Assembly (NCBI RefSeq): GCF_000520555.1 | Contig: NZ_AZSA01000194.1 | Coordinates: forward strand, 1-33,591 | From: Arthrobacter sp. Br18 | GTDB taxonomy: Bacteria > Actinomycetota > Actinomycetes > Actinomycetales > Micrococcaceae | DNA length: 33,591 nucleotides | Direction: 5' to 3' | Shown: positions 16,297-24,222 of the stretch, piece after piece | Layout of the letters: each line of letters opens with the position of its first letter | Numbering within the stretch: position 1 is the first letter of the stretch | Notes under the pieces: generated by a model | The model's database searches: none | What the model saw: only the letters and a program-made list of their open reading frames with translations | What the model was told of the DNA's origin: nothing | Made by a program: the position numbers and the translations under genes

Positions 16297-17514
16297 CTAT
16301 TCCTGCGGTGCCATGACGAGCCCGGACCCCACGTCCACCGACGGCGCCAGTAGACGATGGCTTTCCTGCATCAGGACGGACCAGAGTTCCCTCCCCCGGT
16401 ACCCGGTGGCCTGCGCCCACAGGGCAGCAACACCGGCAGCATGGGGTGTCGCCATGCTGGTGCCGCTGATCGTGTTGTAGCGGTCGGGCATCAGCCAGGA
16501 GGAGTACACCTGATAGCCGGGACCCGCGATGTCGGCCTGCCCACCGCGGACCGGCAGGGTCCGCGCCGAGAAATACGCGAGGTCCAGCTGCTGGTCCAGC
16601 GCCCCCACTGCCAGGATGAACGGGCTGTTGGCAGGCGCGCCGACAAAGCCGAAGTTGTTCTGGCGTCGGTCGGCATTGTTTCCGGCGGCGGCGATGATCA
16701 ACGATCCCTGGTCGAGCACCCGCCGGCCGATCGCGGTGTACGGCGGATGGACCTGCTGGACGTCGGCCCCGAGGGACATGGAGATGACCGCACAACCATT
16801 CATCATCGCCCACTCGATCCCGGCGATGATCCCGCCGTCGCTTCCCGACCCGGAGTCGCTGAGCACCTTCCCCGCGAAGATCTCCGCCTCACAGGCAACC
16901 CCGTACCCGGGGCCGGTGGACGGTGTCCGCGGACCACAGGAACTACCGATGCAGTGGGTTCCGTGGCCATGCCCGTCCTGTGCCGTCTCGCCGGCGATGA
17001 AGGATTCAACGGTGACCTGACGGCCCGCGAAGTCGGGGTGCGAGGAATCGAACCCGGTATCGAGGACCGCCACCCTGATCCCGTCGCCGGTCCACGGCGA
17101 GGCAGCCGCCCCGGCCGCCTGGAGGCCCCAGGTGAACTGCGGCGTGTCCTGGAACGACGCCGAACCGTCGCCGCCGGTCGCGTCGGAGAGGACATGGTGA
17201 ATCAGTTCGGGCGAGACGGACACCACGTTGGCCTGATTCGACGCGGAGCGCAGCGCCCCCGCCTGCTGCGGGTCGGCCGTCACGACGGCGACGCCGAGCG
17301 CCGCGAAGACGGTGGCGTCCGCGCCCCGGGCCTGCTCGGGGTCAACCGGTCCCCGGCCGAAATCACGGGAACTCGCCACGTTGGACAGACCAGCCGCCGA
17401 CCTCAGGAACGCGGGCGGGTCCGGCTCGGACTCAGCAAAGACGACGATGAAGCGTCCGGTGGTTTCCGGTTCCTGCCTGGTGGACCGGCTTCCGGAGGAA
17501 TCAGGTTCGATCAT
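16297..17514 (-). CDS. Subtilisin-like serine protease (S8) without signal peptide
   Basis: A 405-aa protease with a complete catalytic triad: D152 (VAVLDTGFD), H184 (DGHGHGTHC) and S353 (GTSMATPHAAG), plus oxyanion N279 (AAAGNN). Residues of about 20-110 (TGRFIVVFAESE ... VVSVSPELIHH) look like its own I9-type prodomain. The N-terminus (MIEPDSSGSRSTRQ) is polar, with no signal peptide or helix, unusual for subtilases, so it is either cytoplasmic or exported by an unknown route. It is the first gene of a two-gene operon with the I9-like protein and converges on the C1-peptidase operon; its promoter shares the 11-bp TAAC repeats. No C-terminal extension. Confidence 0.92.
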   Translation of the reverse strand: MIEPDSSGSRSTRQEPETTGRFIVVFAESEPDPPAFLRSAAGLSNVASSRDFGRGPVDPEQARGADATVFAALGVAVVTADPQQAGALRSASNQANVVSVSPELIHHVLSDATGGDGSASFQDTPQFTWGLQAAGAAASPWTGDGIRVAVLDTGFDSSHPDFAGRQVTVESFIAGETAQDGHGHGTHCIGSSCGPRTPSTGPGYGVACEAEIFAGKVLSDSGSGSDGGIIAGIEWAMMNGCAVISMSLGADVQQVHPPYTAIGRRVLDQGSLIIAAAGNNADRRQNNFGFVGAPANSPFILAVGALDQQLDLAYFSARTLPVRGGQADIAGPGYQVYSSWLMPDRYNTISGTSMATPHAAGVAALWAQATGYRGRELWSVLMQESHRLLAPSVDVGSGLVMAPQE

Positions 17515-17550
17515 GGCACTCTACCTCTGGGGAATAGGGGGTGAAGCTTC

Positions 17551-17584
17551 AATGTAGCCACCGCCTCGTTATTCTGCTGTTACT
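17551..17584 (-). promoter_or_regulatory. TAAC repeats at 11-bp period upstream of the S8 protease
   Basis: On the minus strand AGTAAC (17584-17579) and AATAAC (17573-17568) are exactly 11 bp apart, followed 11 bp later by TACATT (17556-17551), a TANNNT -10. This mirrors the repeats before the C1-peptidase gene and lacks a recognisable -35. Confidence 0.5.
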
Positions 17585-17741
17585 CGGACGGCTCCTCACC
17601 GGCCTTCCACTACGGAGTGCGAAATTGACGTTCGACCCTAGCGCAGTGTCGTTTCCACCTCCACGCTCCTACACATTGCAGGTTTCACCAGGTCAGCCTC
17701 CCTCCGGACTCTCTCTGCACCTGCAGCAGGGGTGAGTCGGG

Positions 17742-17785
17742 CCATGCAGCCCACCGGCCTGTCGGTCCATGCAGCCCACCGGCCT
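17742..17785. repeat. 19-bp direct repeat
   Basis: CCATGCAGCCCACCGGCCT occurs at 17742-17760 and 17767-17785, separated by 6 bp (25-bp period). It lies 39 bp before the DUF4389 start and may be a small duplication or an operator. Confidence 0.9.
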
Positions 17786-17823
17786 ACCGGCAGGAATGCT
17801 CCACGCACGTAAGGAAGGCCACC

Positions 17824-19376
17824 ATGAAAGCAGGTCGAGTTATTCTGCTGGTGCTGGGCACCTTGATGGCGCTGACCGGGCTGGGAATGCTCGCCGGCTC
17901 CGCGGTTCTCGGCTGGGCACAATTCCAGCAGCGGGACGGCAGCTACTTCACCGCTCCGCTGGAGCGGTACCAGGCGGATTCCTATGCCCTCACCAGTCCG
18001 GGGCTGGATCTCATTGTCGATGACGGGCTGCCCGCCGTCTTCTCGACCGGCGACGTCGGCAGCATCCTGCTACGCGCGGCATCCGCCGAGGCCGGGCAGG
18101 AGATTTTCATCGGCATTGCTGACCAGGCGGAGGTGGCGGACTATCTGGCCGGCGTTGAACAGACAGAATTGACACAGGTTCAGTTTGCCCCGTTCCGGCC
18201 CGAGTACCGCACCGTGTCCGGCTCCTCCTCCCCCGCACCCCCTACAACGCAGGCCTTCTGGGAAGCCTCGGCCGCCGGTCCGGGGACCCAGGAGCTCATG
18301 TGGGATATCCGCCCCGGCAGCTGGGCGGTTGTGGTCATGGCAACCGACGGCGCCGTTCTGACCGGCGTCGACCTGCAAGCCGGGGCTCGGACGAACCTGC
18401 TCGGACCGATCGCCTGGTGGCTGCTGGCCGGCGGGGTGATCCTGGTGGCCGCCGGCGTGGCCCTGATCGTCGCCGGAGCCGCAGCACTGGGCCGCCACGG
18501 TCCGCCGGCCCCCTACGGCGAGCAGCACGCGGTCCGGCATGACGGACCGACCCCCTCCGGGCCTCCGGTATCTTCCTCGGCCGACACCCGGCCCCCGGGC
18601 TCTGCCGGCGCCCCCGCCATCGTTCCGCCGTCCGGGGACGAATATCGGTCCTATCCGGCTCGACTGTCCGGCCACGTGGACCCTTCCCTGTCGTCCTGGA
18701 TGTGGCTGGTGAAGTGGTTCCTGGCCATTCCGCACGTGATTGTGCTGTTCTTCCTCGGGTTCGCCCTACTGATGACCACCATCGTGGCCGGGTTCGCGAT
18801 CCTGTTCACCGGCCGGTACCCCCGTGCGCTCTTCGACTTCAACGTCGGGGTGCTGCGGTGGAGCTGGCGGGTTCCTTCTACGCCTACACCGCTCTGGGCA
18901 CAGATCGGTACCCGCCGTTCACCCTGGCGCGGACCGACTATCCGGCTGATTTCGACGTCGAGTATCCGCAGCGGCTTTCGCGGGGTCTGGTGCTGGTCAA
19001 GTCCTGGCCGCTGGCTCTCCCGCACCTGCTGATCGTGGCGGCCCTGACCGGCAATTCCTGGTCCTGGGACCCGCGCTGGGGAGCAACCGCGGCCCGGGAA
19101 TGGGAATCCCGGCAATCCGCGGGAGTATCGTTACTGACCATTCTGGTCCTCGTTGCCGCCGTGATCCTGCTGTTCACCCGGACCTACCGGAGAACCTTGT
19201 TCAACCTGATTCTCGGCCTGAACCGCTGGATCTACCGGGTGATTGCCTATGTGGCACTGATGCGCGATGAGTATCCGCCGTTCCGGCTCGACCAGGGCCC
19301 GGTCGACCAGCCACTGCCAGGACCGGGCCTGCCGCCGGAAACCGCGGCCGGGAGCGCGAGGCCGCTGACCGGCTGA
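17824..19376 (+). pseudogene. DUF4389 membrane protein, split by a frameshift
   Basis: The 5' part (AAGGAAGG before the ATG) encodes an N-terminal hydrophobic helix, an extracytoplasmic region, a second helix near residue 200 (GPIAWWLLAGGVILVAAGVAL), a Pro/Ser linker and the start of a DUF4389 domain (MWLVKWFLAIPHVIVLFFLG, RYPRALFDFNVGVLRWSWRV). At about 18871-18873 the frame is lost: the family continues SFYAYTALGTDRYPPFTL, and exactly that is read in the -1 frame, running through a second DUF4389-like unit (GLVLVKSWPLALPHLLI, YRRTLFNLILGLNRWIYRVIAYVALM, DEYPPFRLDQGP) to the TGA at 19376. A one-base deletion explains it. It could be a genuine inactivation or a sequencing error; both halves are otherwise intact, which favours a recent event or error. 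Function of the family is unknown. Confidence 0.8.
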
Positions 19377-19385
19377 ACGGCTGGC

Positions 19386-20240
19386 TCACCCTCCGGGCTC
19401 TACGTGGACCGGCTCCGCGTCGTTCTGACCGCTCTGTCCGTCGCCGAACGCCTCCGGAGTCATCTGTAGTTTGCGCAGGTGCAGGACGCCGAGAACCAGG
19501 AAGAACGCGGAGAGGGCCAGCGCGGGCCAGAAGGACGCGTGGTTCAATGGCAGGTCGAACAGCGGTTTCACCACTTCACCGGCTGCGAGGGAAAAGATGA
19601 GAGTGAACCCCAGGACATGGAGCGCAGGCAGCAGGATCAGTCCGGTGGCGTGCTGCCGGTAGGTCAGGACGGACAGGATCAGGAAGGCCGGCATGATGAA
19701 GCACAGGTCCAGGATGAAGATCGAGTGCAAGGAATCGATCTGTTCCCCGGTGCGCATCAGCGGCAGGAGCATTCCGATCCACAGGGGGTAGAAGACCATC
19801 GGCTGAAGCAGTGCACCCGAGGCCGAGACGACACGAATCCCCCTCGGCAGCGCCGGCTGCTGCAGGTTCCTGCGCAGGGTAGCTCCTGCATACACCAGGG
19901 CCCAGAAGGACAGGGCGAACACCGCCATATACAGCAGGTAGAGGCCGTTGTAGGTGCGCTCGATGACGTAGATGCCGTAGGCATAGAACAGGTATCCCAG
20001 GAGGCCCAGGACAATAATCTGCCGCCTGGGCGTCCCGGACCGTCCGGTGAGGGCCAGATACAGCAGACACAGGGCCGCCGCGGCGGAGATAAGATCCTGG
20101 GAATAGGCTCCGCGGATGATTCCAGGGGAAACTATCCGGTCGTAGATCGCCGGGTCCCACAGACCGGCGGCCGCGGCGACGAGGGCCAGCAGACCGGTGA
20201 CGGCCCAGGCACCCCTATTCACGTTCACGTGGGTCAGCAC
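19386..20240 (-). CDS. Polytopic membrane protein of unknown function
   Basis: A 284-aa protein with about eight hydrophobic helices (for example AWAVTGLLALVAAAAGLW, ISAAAALCLLYLAL, IIVLGLLGYLFYAYGIYVI, LYLLYMAVFALSFWALVYAG, FILDLCFIMPAFLILSVL, LILLPALHVLGFTLIFSLAAG, LALSAFFLVLGVLHL). The GTG start at 20240 is preceded by AAAGGAG at good spacing. The short polar tail (GDGQSGQNDAEPVHVEPGG) is cytoplasmic or extracytoplasmic, undetermined. No catalytic or transport motif is visible and I do not recognise the family. It converges on the DUF4389 gene with a 9-bp gap. Confidence 0.8.
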   Translation of the reverse strand: MLTHVNVNRGAWAVTGLLALVAAAAGLWDPAIYDRIVSPGIIRGAYSQDLISAAAALCLLYLALTGRSGTPRRQIIVLGLLGYLFYAYGIYVIERTYNGLYLLYMAVFALSFWALVYAGATLRRNLQQPALPRGIRVVSASGALLQPMVFYPLWIGMLLPLMRTGEQIDSLHSIFILDLCFIMPAFLILSVLTYRQHATGLILLPALHVLGFTLIFSLAAGEVVKPLFDLPLNHASFWPALALSAFFLVLGVLHLRKLQMTPEAFGDGQSGQNDAEPVHVEPGG

Positions 20241-20585
20241 GGTCTCGGGCTCCTTTCAGCACGGGTCCCGCTCTTGTGATCCCTGGCGGACCGGAGGTTC
20301 CGCAATAATCGGTGGTGCCAACCTAAACTCGGTGTTGCCCACATAAGCACAGCACCGGAGCCCCGATCAGAGGCTTTGGTCCCCTGCCTCCAACAGCACC
20401 TCGGCTGAGAACCCAGCGGCAACGCGCACCCCATCACGCACTGCCAACCGATCACCGCGAGCCTTTCGACCCTGGTACGGGCTCACCGGGGAAACCGCTA
20501 ATTCCCGGCTTCATCCTGATTCTGGTGGTCGGCGGCACACAGCCGGCCAGTGCCCTTTTGATGATCGTGAGGAGAGCCCGCCCTG
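20241..20585. other. Intergenic region left of the transposon
   Basis: 345 bp without a supported gene. It should hold the promoter of the leftward membrane-protein gene; on the minus strand a TAGGTT -10-like box is present but without a clear -35. Confidence 0.4.
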
Positions 20586-20891
20586 TTGGCGGCGGCCGTG
20601 GCCGGCTTCGGAAGGGTGATCTGGATTTTTGTCGAGCTGGCCATGATGGCCGGGTATTCCTGGCTGCAGGCCCTCTTCTTCATGTTCAGGATCTTCGAGC
20701 TGATCCTCGTCTGCGCACTGCTGGGAATCGCACTGGGCGTCGTAGTTCTCTGGTGCGAGTGTTCATCAAGATGGCGGGCTTTTTGGAGGGTAGTTGGCGG
20801 GGTCCGTAGTCGCTACAGCGCTTGGCGCGTCCCACTGAGGGATCCTCCTACGAGACGAAGATTTTCCCCTATTCGGCCTGCTGCGGTGTGA
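20586..20891 (+). CDS. Small membrane protein, 3' end possibly altered
   Basis: A TTG start preceded by GAGGAGAG (11 nt spacing) opens a 101-aa frame. The first 60 residues are strongly hydrophobic (VIWIFVELAMMAGYSWLQ, then RIFELILVCALLGIALGVVV) and look like two real helices; the last 40 are Arg/Trp-rich and unlike a natural tail. The 3' end lies about 30 bp before the transposon genes, so the original C-terminus may have been cut off by insertion (inference). Confidence 0.4.
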   Translation: MAAAVAGFGRVIWIFVELAMMAGYSWLQALFFMFRIFELILVCALLGIALGVVVLWCECSSRWRAFWRVVGGVRSRYSAWRVPLRDPPTRRRFSPIRPAAV

Positions 20892-20925
20892 ATCGCAGAG
20901 GTAAGTGGCACGGTTTTCACAGCGG

Positions 20926-21831
20926 TTAGTGGCCGATGAGGAGTGCTTCTCGGGCTGCGTCGACGAGTTCGGGTGTGAGGGTCTCGAGTTTGTTGAGGGC
21001 TTGGATTCGGGTGATTTGGGTGAGGAGCCGGTCGACGAGGCGGAAGTTGCCGCCGGTGATGCGGACGATGGTTGCTATGGCGGTGGCGTGGGCGATTCCG
21101 TCATCTGCCGTGTTCTTGGTGGTGGGGAGTCTGTTGGTGAGGACGGCGGTGAGTTCATCGGGTGTCAGGGGTCGGTATTCGTGGGCGAAGCCTATGCGGC
21201 TGTAGAGCTGGGGGTAGCGGGCGAGTCTTTTCTCGATGCCGGGCATGCCGATGAGGATGACGCCCATGTGGTGGCGGTCGAAGTAGTCGCGGACCTGCTC
21301 GAGGCCGGGGGCTTTGAGGCGGTCGGCTTCGTCGATGATGAGGAGTTCGGTGTGGCCGCTGGAGCGGGATTCGGTGTGGACGAAGGGGTCGATATTGCCG
21401 TGCTCGGCGTAGTCCGCGGCGTAGGAGATCTGTTGGCATGCCTGCGGCAGGCCTTGGTCGATTTGTCGGATGGTTGCTGCGACTGTGGGGGTGAAGAACG
21501 CGGTGCGGCCTTGGAGTACCCGTTCCGGTACGGGACCGAGGTCGTCGGCGAAGTCTCCCCGCCATTGGTCCCAGTCGTCGGCGGCGGCGTAGTGGCGGGC
21601 TGAGAGGGTTTTGCCGACGCTTGGTGGTCCCCAGCAGAGCCCGATGTAGCGGTGGACGCGGACCGCGTCGGCGAACTCGGTGAAGCGGCGATGTTCACGG
21701 GTGGTCTGGAGAGGGGGTCGCTCCGGGATTGCTGAAGGTCTGTCGTTGATCTCCCCGAGGGTGTAGGTGAGGAATCTGCGTCCGTCGTCTGCTGCGCCGA
21801 GGACGCTGTGCTTGGGGCTAGTCGGTGGCAT
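20926..21831 (-). CDS. tniB: Transposition helper ATPase (TniB-like, AAA+)
   Basis: A 301-aa ATPase starting at the ATG at 21831 (MPPTSPKHSV); the longer open frame upstream is only read-through of tniA in another frame. Walker A is GPPSVGKT (about residue 70), Walker B LLIIDEADRL, followed by sensor-1 VILIGMPGIE. These proteins bind target DNA and activate or direct the partner transposase. Its start overlaps the end of tniA by 14 bp, indicating translational coupling. Confidence 0.9.
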   Translation of the reverse strand: MPPTSPKHSVLGAADDGRRFLTYTLGEINDRPSAIPERPPLQTTREHRRFTEFADAVRVHRYIGLCWGPPSVGKTLSARHYAAADDWDQWRGDFADDLGPVPERVLQGRTAFFTPTVAATIRQIDQGLPQACQQISYAADYAEHGNIDPFVHTESRSSGHTELLIIDEADRLKAPGLEQVRDYFDRHHMGVILIGMPGIEKRLARYPQLYSRIGFAHEYRPLTPDELTAVLTNRLPTTKNTADDGIAHATAIATIVRITGGNFRLVDRLLTQITRIQALNKLETLTPELVDAAREALLIGH

Positions 21832-23302
21832 AAAGGCGCAATCCGTGTCGTAGGGCGGTCTGTTCAGTGGTTTCATCGGCGGTGATCGGTGTGATGCTTT
21901 GTTCCGCGCTGTCCGGGCTGAGTGGTTCGACCGGCGTATACCGGGTGTCTGCCGGGAGGGCGTCTGCGAGGCTGCGGCGTTGTCGTAGCTGGTCTTTGAG
22001 GTTGCGTCGGCGTTTGGATCGGGCGGCTTGGAGTTCTTCGAGTGAGACGGCGGTCGCGGCGAGTTCCGGGGCGATCGCTCGGCAAAGGTACTCATTGTTG
22101 TAGTAGACGCGGATCTCGCCGACGTCGCGTGGGTTGAACCGGACGGTGACCTGCTCGCCGACGTACGCGGCGAGGACGGGTGAGATGTATCGGGTGGAGG
22201 CGAATTGGACGCCGTCGCGTTGCACTTTCCGGGTAGCGGTCGCGTTGAGCAAAAGCAGGTCGAGGTCTTCGGGTCGGGCCGGGCTGCGCGGAATGAACCC
22301 GGAAGCTGCCCACCGGTGGGCTGGTGTCTCTCCTGTTTGCGAGTGTGGTCGCTGGTTGTAGTCCTCGACGATGAATCGTTCGAGGATCCCGTCGAGCTGT
22401 TCAAGGCTCAACGCCGGCGGCGAGACAGGCTTCCCATTCGTTCCATGCGGAATATACCCAGGCAGGTGGGGCAGGTGGGGCAGGAGTTCGGTAGTGATGG
22501 TGCCGTAGAACCGTTCGATCTTCCCGCGGCCTTGGGGCACCCCGACCCTTGAATGAATGAGCCGGGTGTGAGTATCCAGGCAGACCTGCTCGAGGCGGGC
22601 TGAGGTGAAGTCGGAGCCATGGTCGCTGTAGAGCACATCGGGCAGACCGGACACGGGCCAGGCGGGATTCGTCTTGCGGTTCACGGCCTGGTGCAAGGCC
22701 AGGGCGGTCTGCTCGGCGGTGGGTGCTCCGATAAACACGGTGTACCCGGCAACGGCACGGGAGTAGTCATCGAGTACCACGGTCAACCATGGCCGCACCG
22801 GGTCACCCGTCTTGCCGAGGATCATGACATCGAGCAGGGTATGGTCTGCCTGCCACTGCTCGTTCGGGCCGGTCGCGGTCCGGCGGAACACCAACTCGAA
22901 GCGGTCCCGGTAAGCGGCGTCGCCGTGCTGGGCGAGGGTTCGCAAACCTGGGTCGATTGCGGAGACGATGGTGCGCACACTGGAATAGCTCGGTGCCGGG
23001 ATTTCCCGGTCGCGGGCGATTTCGCTGACGCGCCGGTGAATTAACGCGATTGTGGGTTCGGGTTTCTGTAGCGCCAGTGCCTCGATCGCTTCGATGAGCT
23101 CCGACGGGATGTGTCGTGTGCCGCGGTCAGCCCGACAGGGCCGGTGGAGACCTTCGGACACTGAATCAGCACGGTGTTTCGCGGCCCAACGGCCCAGTGT
23201 CCGCAGGGGAACCCCTGATTCAGCGGCTATACGAGTCCATGGAACACCATCATCGTGCTGGCGCAGCAGTGCGAGCTTGTCCTGGACGCTGCGCTGCACC
23301 AC
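21818..23302 (-). CDS. tniA: DDE transposase (TniA / Mu-like, rve domain)
   Basis: A 494-aa transposase. Residues 1-50 hold a helix-turn-helix (WTRIAAESGVPLRTLGRWAA); a second DNA-binding segment follows (about 60-130). The integrase core has D153 (EQWQADHT), D227 (LYSDHGSDF) and E263 (GRGKIERFYG), a DDX35E spacing. The C-terminal beta-barrel (RYISPVLAAYVGEQVTVRFN, DVGEIRVYYNNEYLCRA) is the Mu-transposase C-terminal domain. The GTG start at 23302 follows GAGGGG and lies 16 bp downstream of the resolvase stop. Confidence 0.93.
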   Translation of the reverse strand: MVQRSVQDKLALLRQHDDGVPWTRIAAESGVPLRTLGRWAAKHRADSVSEGLHRPCRADRGTRHIPSELIEAIEALALQKPEPTIALIHRRVSEIARDREIPAPSYSSVRTIVSAIDPGLRTLAQHGDAAYRDRFELVFRRTATGPNEQWQADHTLLDVMILGKTGDPVRPWLTVVLDDYSRAVAGYTVFIGAPTAEQTALALHQAVNRKTNPAWPVSGLPDVLYSDHGSDFTSARLEQVCLDTHTRLIHSRVGVPQGRGKIERFYGTITTELLPHLPHLPGYIPHGTNGKPVSPPALSLEQLDGILERFIVEDYNQRPHSQTGETPAHRWAASGFIPRSPARPEDLDLLLLNATATRKVQRDGVQFASTRYISPVLAAYVGEQVTVRFNPRDVGEIRVYYNNEYLCRAIAPELAATAVSLEELQAARSKRRRNLKDQLRQRRSLADALPADTRYTPVEPLSPDSAEQSITPITADETTEQTALRHGLRLYATD

Positions 23303-23318
23303 GACCCCTCGCCACGCC

Positions 23319-23880
23319 TAGACTCTGGCGTCTTCGCCGAGGTGCCGGTAGATCGTGCCTCGCGACACCCCGAACGTTTCGGCGATCTGCTGCACCGTGT
23401 AGGTTTTCTCGTCATACATCGCCCGAGCCTGTCGGGCTTTTGTCGGCGTCATCTTGAACCGGCCCCCACCCTTGCGGCCACGGGCCCTCGCTGCGGCTAG
23501 CCCGTCTTTGTGCGCTCAACGATCAGATCGTGCTCGAACTCTGCGATCGCCGCGAGCATGTGAAAGAACAACCGCCCACCAGGGGTCGTCGTATCGATGC
23601 CCTGAGAGAGTGCCTTCAGCCCGATGCCCTGCTTCTCGAGTCCGTCGACGACTTCCTTCAGATTCCGAACCGAACGGCCCAACCGGTCGAGCTTCGTCAC
23701 CACCAAGGTGTCCCCGGCACGCAGATACTCCAGAGCGTCATCAAGGGCCGGCCGCTTCGCGAGAACACCTGAAGCGTGTTCGATGAAGACCTTCTCGCAC
23801 CCGGCGGCCTCGAGCGCATCGGTCTGACCGTCGAGATTCTGCTCCCGAGTCGAAACGCGCGCATAACCGACAGCTGCCAT
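23319..23880 (-). pseudogene. tniR: Serine resolvase/invertase with a one-base frameshift
   Basis: From ATG 23880 the protein reads MAAVGYARVSTREQNLDGQ (nucleophile S10), then KLDRLGRSVRNL, ALSQGIDTTTPGGRLFFHM and AEFEHDLIVERTKTG, where a stop (TAG) appears near 23497. The remaining C-terminal helix-turn-helix (ARARGRKGGGRFKMTPTKA ... YTVQQIAETFGVSRGTIYRH) is intact in another frame down to the TAG at 23319. The DNA reads GGCTAGCCGCA where GGCCTAGCCGCA would restore the frame, so one C is missing. The truncated product keeps the catalytic domain but loses its specificity domain and is likely inactive, unless this is a sequencing error. Confidence 0.85.
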
Positions 23881-23976
23881 GGAGCAAACTGTACCGCCAA
23901 GGTGCGTGACAGCACATAGCTCTCGGACACGGGCCATGAAACACGACGCGCCGTTCTGAGTGCCTTCGCTGCCGAG

Positions 23977-24004
23977 TGTTCTATGGACGGTCGTCCACAG
24001 GACA
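23977..24004. promoter_or_regulatory. Candidate res crossover site (28-bp imperfect palindrome)
   Basis: TGTTCTATGGACGG followed by TCGTCCACAGGACA: the halves match as an inverted repeat at 11 of 14 positions. It lies 97 bp upstream of the resolvase start, and 28 bp is the usual size of resolvase subsite I. Accessory subsites were not identified. Confidence 0.55.
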
Positions 24005-24010
24005 AGTAGT

Positions 24011-24222
24011 ACGATTGCCATCTTGCCAGACTCAGGGGACGAGTTCTCGGGAGACGTTCAGCATGAACACGTCTCGGCGTGCGATTCGAAAGCTTCGGCG
24101 ATCAGCTTGCGCAAGGATCAAATTGAGCCAGTCACTGTTCGGGTCGGCGAGGCAGGGTGGCTCTGGGGCGATCCAGTGGATTGTTGTCGCACGTGGGGCG
24201 TAGACGAGGAGGGCTTTCGCTC
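24011..24222. other. Region between transposon and MFS gene
   Basis: About 210 bp without a recognised gene. It holds an imperfect palindrome around 24051-24075 (GAGACGTTC ... GAACACGTCTC). On the minus strand an uninterrupted frame reads plausible protein (TIHWIAPEPPCLADPN...) with no start of its own, which may be a leftover gene fragment. Confidence 0.35.

Larger units (their letters stand above)
17515..17823. other. Intergenic region between S8 protease and DUF4389 gene
   Basis: 309 bp between divergent genes with no supported coding sequence. It contains the putative S8 promoter with TAAC repeats (17551-17584) and a 19-bp direct repeat (17742-17785); the stretch 17590-17740 shows nothing I can name. 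Confidence 0.5.
20900..24010. mobile_element. Tn552/Tn5053-type transposon (tniB, tniA, resolvase, res)
   Basis: Three co-directional genes plus a candidate res site form the usual gene set of transposons that move by a DDE transposase and AAA helper and resolve cointegrates with a serine recombinase. No TniQ gene is present, as in Tn552. I looked for terminal inverted repeats on both flanks and found none I trust, so the limits given only bracket the genes and res site. The resolvase is frameshifted, so the copy may be decaying. Confidence 0.75.

Noticed and set aside
18865-18880. Programmed -1 frameshifting in the DUF4389 gene
   Set aside because: No X XXY YYZ slippery heptamer in the zero frame at the junction; a base deletion is simpler.
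20886-24090. Terminal inverted repeats of the transposon
   Set aside because: The best pairing I could see (GAATCGCA at 20890 versus its complement near 24082) is only 8 bp and could be chance.
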